Shown in pieces: positions 55,766 through 64,000 of a DNA stretch of 64,000 nucleotides. Each line of letters starts with the position of its first letter. Position 1 is the first letter of the stretch. The DNA is from Asterella californica (lineage: Eukaryota > Streptophyta > Marchantiopsida > Marchantiales > Aytoniaceae): assembly GCA_036924285.1 (NCBI GenBank), contig JAYKYS010000008.1:20507001-20571000 (forward strand), written 5' to 3'. Made by a program: the position numbers and the translations under genes. The notes beneath the pieces are model-generated. The model ran no database searches, had not been told where the DNA came from, and saw nothing but the letters and a program-made list of their open reading frames with translations.

Positions 55766-56709
55766 TGCCCCCTTGTTTAACTATTTTTTATAATATCTTT
55801 GTTTCTAGCGGGTGTGGCATTGGAGAGTATGAAGAAGGGACCTTCAATGTTCAAGTATTCTCACGAAGAGGACGAGAGATATCATTTGAAGTGGTGTTGA
55901 GTTTCGAAAGATGAAGTGGAGAATTCATTGCTCGGAGTGGAGGAAGAAGCTCTCGACCAACTAGGATTACTCGTTGCTTTTTCTTTTGACTTTCCTCCTC
56001 CGGATGTAAGTAGTCTTTCTTCTGTAACTTGTTTGGATGCATGGATGCATGTCCTCTATTTTATTTATATCATTTATAGGAGGGATGTTATTTCCATAAC
56101 TTCTGTTCGTTTGTAAACCTTTTATATCATTGAGGTTGTTTTTTCTTCTTAATTTTATTTGCAATTCTTTTTATATGATTAGGTTGTTTTTTTGCAGGTT
56201 CCATTTTGTATAGAGTTCATCCAGTCATACGATGAGGAAATCATCGTGCTATTGTACAAGGACATGAGATAGTGTTGGATGAGTCGGTTATACGTGAGTC
56301 ACTTGTTTTACCTATGGGAACAACCATCCCTCGTCCTCATAATGTCAAAAGGAGCATGATAGATGATTGGTTTTCTCAAAAAGATGAGAAGGGAAAAAGA
56401 TATTTATTGGGGATGTGTGAGTATCCGGAGTGGAGACCCGTTTTCCAGCTTATCAATTGTCTCTTTCTGGCTCGACGACGGCCAAGAGAAGTACATGGTC
56501 ATTTAGCTCTATACGTCAAGACAAAAGTAGAGGAGAGAGGAGAAGATTATGATTGGACTGAATTCATTTTAGATTCTTTGGATACGGAGATCTCTTCTAT
56601 AAAAAAACATATGAGCAAGGAGAGATTAGTGAGACATCCAGAGACATGGGTAGGTATGATCTTGACTCACCTCATGATCCACATGGGTATACTTCTCGAG
56701 GGAGGACGA

Positions 56710-57079
56710 GTGGATTCTTCTCGGCAACATCAGCCATCATCGAGTAAGACGTTTTTTTCTTGTGAGAGTATTGTCTTAGGTTTCTTTTACTTACTTTCCA
56801 ATGATTATTCTTGAATACTTAGTGTTTTAACTCACATTTTACTTTGGTGGTTTCAGCTCGAGCGGAGTCTTCTACTCATGGTCAAGACCCATAGTCTTCG
56901 CAACATGTTACTCCATCATCAAGTAAGAGTTTTTAAATTTATCATTTCCTTCTTTGTTATGATAAAGTTTGTATTATGTTTAAACTCTCATCTCAAGTGG
57001 TGCTTTCCAGATCCTGCTGTGCAGTCTTCCTCTCTTGGGCAAGATCCTCAATCTTCGCATCATGTTCCTCCTTCGTCAG
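56710..57079 (+). repeat. Triplicated exon end with splice sites
   Basis: Exon ends at 56743 (SSRQHQPSS), 56922 (SSQHVTPSS) and 57079 (SSHHVPPSS) are copies of one another, each followed by a GTAA donor. The two short exons are 66 and 69 bases, both multiples of three and in the same phase, so they can be added without shifting the frame. The 66-base copy has TAG where the other has CAA. Confidence 0.7.
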
Positions 57080-57359
57080 GTAAACTGTTGATAGTTTAGT
57101 TTGGTTTACTTCGAGTTTATTTTTATTTTGAAACTTTTCAACTTGTTTATTTAGTTATAGTTTAGTTTTACTTTATTATATGTATTGAGACATATTTAAC
57201 TTTTTTTTTGTATATCTGTAGATGAGGAAGTTATTCTCATAGCGAGAATGAATCAACTCCATGAAGCCATAAAAAGGAAGGAGGAAGAGCTTAAGTCCAA
57301 AAGTGTTGAACTCGTGCATATGAACTAACAAGTCATGATAGTGAAAGAGGAATTGAGCA

Positions 57360-59040
57360 CGATACGAGCGGCAGAAGACATGGCCAAGTCATTTCTTGAT
57401 ACTCCAAACAGGTGCATGTACCTCTACCGTTTACAGAATGTTTCACAACATAACTCTTTCCAGTTCTATGACAACGAACCGTGGCCTCGGTTTGGCTCGA
57501 TATTTGACAGAGCTCATTCTCATTAAACCTGAGTCTCTCAAATTTCGTTAACAAATTTGTCTCGTGATGAAGTTGTGTCCTTCGCTTCGTAAATTGCTGC
57601 ATACTATAATACCAAAGATCGAGTAGAATCTTAAGAGGTGCATTCCATCGGATTTGTCCGAGAGCATTGTTCATGCTCTCGGTAACATTAGAAGTAACCT
57701 TCCCATAACGTGATAAAAGAAAGGCACACCTACCATATCTCGCTGGATCGATATCTCGTAAGTATTCTCTTAGCTGTTTGCCTCTTTCTCCGGAATCAGC
57801 CAGCTTGCTCAAGACACTGTCGTACCTGCATTCGTACATAATGAACCCAATTAGTAACCACATTAGTCAAGCAGAAATGGTTCATGCAAATAGAACGATA
57901 GCAGATAAGAAAACCCTTTGAAACATAACGACAAGAAATTTGAAGAATTTACATTTCACGAGTTCTGGCATAAAGACATGCTAAGAACGACTGCTCAGCA
58001 TCCTTTCCAAAGCGTGTGCGCACGTTGGTGCGAATGTGTTGTGCACAGTGCGCGTGGTTTGTGTCAGGAAATATTTCAGCAACGGCTTTTTCAAGACCTT
58101 TTTGTCGATTACTGATTATAACAGTTCGGGATGACAAAATCCCATGTATCGACTCACGCAGTAGACCACAGAACCACGTCCAATTCGAGGTATCTTTTCT
58201 TGGAGCTACTGCAAATGTCAGGATGATAGCTTCGTTTGCGCCATCAAGCACAATGGCTAGAAAAATCTGAGATGAAAATTTTTGGCTCTTACTGTAACAA
58301 GCATCTAAGCAGATCACTCTCTGACAAAACCTATATGCGTTGCGGGTGGCACTTGGACACACAAAGAACCTGCTGAAAACAGTTGGTTCTCTCATGTTCT
58401 CCAATCTACTACACACTCAGGGTCCACATCTTTAAGCCTTCTACACACTGATGGAATGTAGTGAAACGAGACGGCTTGGTTACCTTCTAACCAGTCACGC
58501 GAATGTTCTCTACCTCTCCACACTTGGTTATAAGGTGCTCGCTTGTGGAAAGATGTTCGGATTTCTTTCATCAAGTTACGAATAGGTGTATGCGGATCAA
58601 TCGCCACTCTATTACACAGAACAGTAGCAAGAAACTTTAAATTTGATACAGGACCACGCCAATAAGCCAAGTGTGTGTTCTAGATTGCAAACTGTGACAG
58701 TGATTTTCGCACTGAACTTTCCTGTTTGTGCTCGAATTCTCCATTTGCATTGATTTAACACCTCTCCGACGATCGAACCTCCTCCATAGAATATTTTTCT
58801 CCCCCCACTCAAATACCGTAATTTTTCTCCACAGTGATCATTTTTCGGCACCCTTCGATTTGCTGTTGGTGTGACTGAGCTTGCTTCTTGATCATCTCGT
58901 CGCCGGCGTTGTCTTTGTCTCTGAGAGAACTCATGAAAGCTGCGTGGTTGAATATTGCAAAAATCTCCTTCCGTTGCTCTATTTATCTCTCTTCTCTGTT
59001 CGACATTTTGTGACAGCGCGCGTTGCCACCCCACCTGCAT
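57360..59040 (-). pseudogene. MULE transposase B
   Basis: Minus-strand order: SFHEFSQRQRQRRRRDD and QCKWRIRAQTGKF (about 58950-58690), HSRDWLEGNQAVSFHYI (about 58490), ICLDACYSKSQKF with the first catalytic Asp (about 58310), then IISNRQKGLEKA where the second catalytic Asp is Asn (about 58120), and HAHCAQHIRTN. A clean 127-bp intron lies at 57826-57952 (AT/GTAAAT ... GCAG/G), joining TREM to YDSVLSKL in frame. The SWIM finger CTCLEYQEMTWPC (about 57395) lacks its last His. Frameshifts near 58400 and 58650 also break it. Confidence 0.8.
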
Positions 59041-59619
59041 GTCCGCAGCTTATAATTCTCTTTCGATTTTACCTTTGGCTTGCTCTACTGTGAAAGAAAC
59101 ACCAGCTATCAACAGCAAAATCAAAATCTTTGAAGGATGAGAATTCCGCTCTCAACTTCAATCTGCCTGCAGCATCACGCAATGACTCTAATGTTCTTCC
59201 TTGCAACACGCGGCCATCAGCTCGAGCTTGTGACATTTTGTCGCCGCCATTGATCTAGTATGCTCAAGTCTCTTTCATCATCGGTCCTCGCATCCATCGT
59301 AAACTCGTGTATGTCAATATCCTCAAAATATATCCATCTAGACATATCTCCTCTTCAGTAAGAAGAGATTGCACATCCTTCATCGTTTAAGTGTCTGCAC
59401 TCACTTCCTAACAAGACCCCGTCACACTCTATTCTCTTCCGAAGTATCAGTCGATGAATGTCTATCCCTCGTCGAATAGAGAGAGAAATTGATTCACTGT
59501 GTTACCAGTATGTTGTCATTCAAATTTCTCGGAAAACACTTCTGACACTTCAGTTGTAAGCATGACATGTACAATCCGAGCTGTACTCTGACATGGCACA
59601 ATTACTTGTTTTACGGCTG

Positions 59620-59701
59620 TTGCAGGTTGGAGGTTCGATCAAGAAGGGAATTATAAGAGGGGTCCGATCAAGTCCGCGATTCGTTCTGGGGTCCGATCAA
59701 G
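59620..59701 (-). repeat. Right MULE terminal repeat (three 29-bp units)
   Basis: Reverse-strand CTTGATC starts at 59701, 59672 and 59643, exactly 29 bp apart. The outermost unit, CTTGATCGGACCCCAGAACG, matches the left end at most positions. Confidence 0.75.
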
Positions 59702-62700
59702 TAGATCCCTGATGGAGCATGGTTATTCACTCTCAACTCCACCCTATACGTATTCACATATCAGAGCACCTGCATATATATATTCAGCCTCATCCAAGAA
59801 GTTAATCCAGAATGCATATTCAGCCTCTTCCAAGAAGAGTAAGAATATACATATTTTAAAATTTATCTTCTTCCTTTTGGAAGAGTTAGGTAATAATAAT
59901 ATTAAACTAAAGATGGTTTCATGTGTACAAACCAGAAATGTATATACAAAGACAGGATCACTTAAAGTACTTTCTTTGTGAGTTTTATAATCAATTAGCG
60001 TCCATATGTGATCAAGTTAGCTGGGTCATAGCTGGGAACGTGATCATTTCTCACCTTTTACTTACAAGTTAGGATGGGAACAGCCAAGTGTCTCATAAAT
60101 AATCATATATAACTTAGTAATATAAATTTATATTTCTAAATTTGGTATATTAAATTAAAAAGCCTTTCCAGTTCTTTTCGCTTATGTCCTGCTTTGTCTT
60201 GTCTCCTTGTATGCAATATCAAACCGTATGTAACTTTTTATTAAATATGTTCTGAAACAAGTCAACTCTCACCAGCCTCCAACCAACTGAATTTTAGAAT
60301 TTAGTGAACACTTTTCCGCTTGTCCTCTTCCTTGTGTTGGCCAGGAGTTGATCGAGCATGCATATTATTATGCATATTATTATTCAATGAGAAACTAAAC
60401 TGAAAGGGAGAAGTTAAATTCCTTAAGACATGAAAAAGTTCTGCAAGGAAAACCTCCGTATTCCGAACAAACTGCCGCAGCTCCATGTGCGGGCAGCTGA
60501 CGGGTTTGCCCTTGCGGATAGTTCCGACCACCTCATTTCCCAACGAAATGACGTGGATTTAATTACGCGATTCATTCCTGCCCGACACGTCAACTCCAAC
60601 TGGAAAACTCTGTCTTGTCCATGGAGTCTGCTGACTTGGTGATGACCTGTACAGTAGTGATAATTTTTCTATACAGTAAGTAATTAATTATTCTACTCCG
60701 TGAGAGAAAAGAATTCGTTGAATTGGAAACTAACAACTTTAAATGGTTTGGACTACAAAACTATCATGCAAGAATGAAATCGGCCGGTGATGTAAGTATT
60801 TAAATCAGAGTTCTCCACGAATTCACAAATTCACTTCCAAAAATAATGATTAGTATTGATTGAGAACCCTCACTTTATGATTGATTGAGAACCCTCACTT
60901 TATGCTCTTCCTCTACACAATTTGATTTATATATATATCACAATTTTTCCAAGGTGGAAGATATATATATTATATCTTTATGCATATGCTCTTCCTCTAC
61001 TTCAATTTGATTTATATATATATCTTCAATTTATATATATATCTTCGACCTTGGAAACAGAAAGCGTTTGAAATGAATTCTACCAGACTGAGCAAAGTGA
61101 CGACAAAAGATTAGAACTCTTTACACCACTTTCCACTGACATGCACTAGTTGTCTTTACAAGTGAGCAAATCACTATTCTGTTAAGTAACAAGCCAACAT
61201 GGAGGGATATATTATTCTCTAATTATATCTAAAATCGTTCGTCAAGTAGATTAATTTCACTAAATGTCTCTTTTAGTGATGGATCTCCTTACCATTCTAT
61301 GTCAAGTTCCACTCATGATATCTCTAATCTAGCTCGATTGAAAAGCAATTCGTCGTTACTATTATTCATCTTTACTGTTCCTCTTCTCACTTTATGCTCT
61401 TCCTCTACACAATTTATTGCAGTTACAGTTAATAGAAGCTCACTCGATAACTAAATGAAAATATATATGACTGTTTATTTAATAATACTTAATTGACTAC
61501 GCACAACAAATATCACTACGTACAGTGCATCTTTGCCCCCAGCTATTCACACAAACTTTATCAGAATAAAACGACTATCGGGACTACGTTATATGTCGTT
61601 AATTTTCTAACTTGAATTATAGAAATACTTCTTAAAGAAAACCTCCTCCTAATCCAGTATTTCCTTCAGGGAGTTATTGGCATACAAAACCTTATCACGC
61701 TCTCGTTTATTGAGTTTGAGTCAAGGACTACACCAAAATTCTTTTATCAAAGTAGTGTTATAACTACTTGGGACAGAGTTATAGATGTTTAGTAAATTAT
61801 TCTGAGAACTCCGACTCAAGTTTTACATTGCTGTTTAGTATTACCAGAGAAGGGACGCCCTGCCCACCACCATATTCGGGCAAGGGCGGTGCAGGTTGGA
61901 CGGAGCGACTTTACGGATACAGTACTTACTGTACCTGGTAGGTTTAGGAGGAGGTGCGATTTGAAATATAAGCTGCAGAAGGCACATGAGTCATGCATGC
62001 CTCATGAGGGTCCAGGAGCATCTTCTCTCTCTCTCTATCTCACATCTCGAAAGGAGGGGAGACGACAGTCGAATATTTCTTTTACATTCCGAGTGGACGA
62101 AAATGGCTCACAGGACTGACAGGAAACAACAATACTCCAATTCAAGAATCCATAAGATCCGATACAGATCGATCAACCAGATAGTCCATAGAAGAAAGAA
62201 GTTGGGTGACTTGCAAGTAACTTCGGCAGGCCGAGAGAGAGAAGAGAGAGGCGGTGCTAGTGATTGGTACGATATGTACATCCTTGATATTCTCGGCCCA
62301 TGTACGGCGGCGGAGGTCAGAGATCTGTGTCTACCGACTTTCTGTTTGGGAGCGGCCATACAGTAGTGGAACATCGTCTTAAAATAGACGGAACCGTGGC
62401 AGGAGCCGAGAAGGCAAGCGTCAAGACTTTTAACACCCGAGAAGCTCTGGTCGAACTTCTTTGAATCCCGACGAATGCATGAACTGATGATGATAGAGTA
62501 GATGAGCCAATGTGAGGTTTATGTTGTTAAAGATTGTGGTTTAAGGGAGGAGAGATGCAAACTTATTGTTGGCGCCTGAACTCCACGTCTAGGCGGCAGG
62601 CGGAGAAGAGCTCGTGCTTTCACTAACTCTCCCTTGCATCGCTGGTTGTTCAACCCTTCGAGTTCGTCGGATCGTGTCAAGATCGACCTGGGGCTTTAGC

Positions 62701-62948
62701 CATAGGAGAATCTCGACATTGATTGCTCTGAGAGTCTGAGCATCTCCTTGTCGGTCCAACGAAGGATATGCAAGAGGATCCAATCTGAGGAGCTGCTAGT
62801 GAGATTGGTTTGGGTGCTGGATTCTGCATTTGAATACTCGACTAGCACTTAATATCTCGGAGCTGGGGGAGTATTAAATTTCTGCTCCTACCCGGTACGA
62901 CTTCCAGCAGGATAGGTTCAGTTTGATTCCTATTTTCTCTTGAAGGGG
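59702..62948. other. AT-rich non-coding stretch upstream of the amine oxidase
   Basis: No gene is supported. It holds a duplicated TATTCAGCCTCNTCCAAGAAG word (59783 and 59818), a tandem pair of GATTGAGAACCCTCACTTTATG (about 60857-60905), and TATGCTCTTCCTCTAC at about 60900, 60985 and 61392, with runs of TATATATA. The frames at 61889-62366 have no recognisable domain. Confidence 0.5.
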
Positions 62949-63918
62949 ATGGCGGTATTTACACTGAAGGAGGAGAGTTTCAAGGTGGCAGTTGTTGGAG
63001 GTGGACTGGCAGGGCTTTCAGCTGCAGAGGTTCTTTCTTCTCATCTTGGCAAAGGAAATGTGGTGGTACTCGAGGCAGCACCCCACTTGGGTGGGCGAAT
63101 TCAAAGCGTCTGCGGTCTTGCTCCGTGGCCTGTGGAGGTTTGTTTCACTGCTATCCTTCCACCAAGAATGACTTCAGCAAGCGGAGTTGACAGTACAAGT
63201 GTAAATGAAAGAAAAGTTAAGCACGTGTTTCAGCGTTTCTGATCGATTACATATCCAGACGGTCAGTCCTTCCGTTCCTTGTTGTTCCTTTTCTTCACAA
63301 ATACAGGCTCAGCTCCTGGGTTTACTTTACGTCGTGGTGAGGCGCAGTCACGGGAGAACTACTGGTTTAGGATAGAGCTTTTGTACCCGAATTTAACTTA
63401 TCATATTTATCTCGTCCCAGGGGCGCGAGTCACCCAATATTATCCCGCCTGCCTGATTGCTCTGCATGCACGCACAGTCACGATTACCCACTTTGAGTCG
63501 CCAGCACTGGCGGTGCACGAAACCAACACGGCAGGCATATGGACCTTCGAAATTACGTTGCTGGGATGTAAATTTATGAAAAGAAGACCACAACGAAGCT
63601 ACGAAGAATTACATATAGTGATAATTCTATTGTGTACTCAAGTTCTGGAGTTTAGTTGAGGCTGACGCGTTGCGTCAATCCATATAGGTTGAGATGGTGC
63701 AGGGTAAAACTTCTTGCTAAAACCCCGATACGGTTTGAATCTGTGTGTCGGTAACTAAAGACTGATCGGGTTTTGACTCAAGGTATGATTTTTTTCTCCC
63801 TCACAGATCGGACCTGAGTTTCTACATGGAACTCAAAATTCCTCGATGAAGAAACTTGTCGACGAGATGGGCTGCGTGCAAAGAGAGCTTAACTTTCATA
63901 TCCTACCCGAAGGGCCGT
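62949..63918 (+). CDS. FAD-dependent amine oxidase, N-terminal exons (partial)
   Basis: Exon one, 62949-63137, starts at ATG and encodes VAVVGGGLAGLSAAEVL, the Gly-rich dinucleotide-binding fold, then VVVLEAAPHLGGRI with the Glu that binds the FAD ribose and the following Gly-Gly-Arg. The donor is GAG/GTTTGT. Exon two starts at 63807 after CTCCCTCACAG and gives IGPEFLHGTQNSSMKKLVDEMGC in phase 0, so the joined product has the amine-oxidase signature VE/IGPEFLHG. Such enzymes oxidise polyamines or similar amines. A stop (TAG) lies at 63916-63918 unless a donor at 63914 (GCC/GTAGGG) is used. The rest lies beyond the window. Confidence 0.75.
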
Positions 63919-64000
63919 AGGGTTTAGGGCCAGTTCTGACTCGGTAGTGTCTCATGCGTGTAGGAGGGCATGACATAATGACGTTTGAATCTGTACAGTT

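Larger units (their letters stand above)
54742..57330 (+). pseudogene. Multi-exon transposon-associated gene of unknown function
   Basis: Exon-like blocks with good splice sites: 54742-54858 (RGVGRGRGRG, donor CCT/GTAAGA); a block ending in FSFDFPPPD/GTAAGT at about 56008; a block from about 56199 (acceptor TTTTTGCAG) to 56743; then 56857-56922, 57011-57079 and a last coiled-coil exon from about 57222 (IARMNQLHEAIKRKEEELKSK). The middle block reads a GHEIVLDESVIRESLVLP stretch like the putative plant transposon protein family and a long helical region. Premature stops occur at 54799, about 55900 and in 56857-56922. It converges on transposase B, so it may be the second gene of that MULE. Confidence 0.5.
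43982..59701. mobile_element. MULE complex bounded by inverted triple 29-bp repeats
   Basis: The left end has CTTGATCATACCCCAGGACG at 43982, again CTTGATCATACC at 44011, and after an inserted MITE CTTTATCATACCCCCAACCT at 44514. On the reverse strand the right end has CTTGATCGGACCCCAGAACG from 59701, CTTGATCGGACC from 59672 and CTTGATCGAACCTCCAACCT from 59643. Spacing is 29 bp at both ends once the MITE is removed. Inside are two MULE transposase relics in convergent orientation, so this may be two elements side by side or one rearranged element. Flanking 9-bp duplications could not be found. Confidence 0.55.

Noticed and set aside
62940..62948. Start of the amine oxidase at 62940
   Set aside because: The codon there is TTG; the first ATG in frame is 62949.
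63279..63659. 126-codon frame downstream of the amine oxidase first exon
   Set aside because: It lies wholly inside the intron 63138-63806, whose splice sites join two amine-oxidase segments in phase.

Overview
The window looks like a repeat-rich, gene-poor stretch of a land-plant nuclear genome. A plastid RETICULATA-family gene, plant-type Copia and Gypsy elements, MULEs and GT-AG introns all point to plants. The retroelement gag families, an HUH-endonuclease transposon and single-exon host genes suggest a bryophyte, perhaps a liverwort; this is inference from family resemblance, not a search result.

Layout. 1-2340 is non-coding with clusters of a GAAGAC motif. 2405-4074 is a 5'-truncated Gypsy integrase with its 3' LTR. 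4.1-8.2 kb is sparse, with one diverged duplication. 8.2-10.9 kb joins a minus-strand Gypsy integrase remnant to a plus-strand Gypsy gag-protease remnant. 11116-17858 is a complete large-LTR retrotransposon carrying only a broken gag. 17.9-27 kb holds decayed material: an LRR pseudogene, a coiled-coil pseudogene, a Gypsy fragment and a Copia relic. 27140-31560 is a duplication of a JMJD4-type JmjC dioxygenase gene: an intact copy at 29362-31059 and a dead copy beside it. 35385-40060 holds a frameshifted HUH (Y1) Rep gene flanked by tandem repeats and strong hairpins; it resembles the Replitron class of eukaryotic transposons. 41534-42775 is an intact RETICULATA-RELATED gene.

43982-59701 is a MULE complex. 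Both ends carry three 29-bp CTTGATC repeats in inverted orientation. Inside are two broken MULE transposases (plus strand about 44.9-53.9 kb, minus strand 57.4-59.0 kb), a nested recent Copia (45720-51024, TSD ATACT), a captured FCP1/NIF-type phosphatase fragment, an intron-bearing TE gene with a triplicated exon end, and an intronic array of alternating perfect palindromes. A TTAA-flanked MITE interrupts the left terminal repeats. The last kilobase begins an FAD-dependent amine oxidase gene that runs off the window.

Only two host genes look complete (JMJD4-like and RETICULATA-related), plus one partial (amine oxidase). Nearly everything else is mobile-element sequence at different stages of decay. 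There is no sign of rRNA, tRNA or CRISPR.
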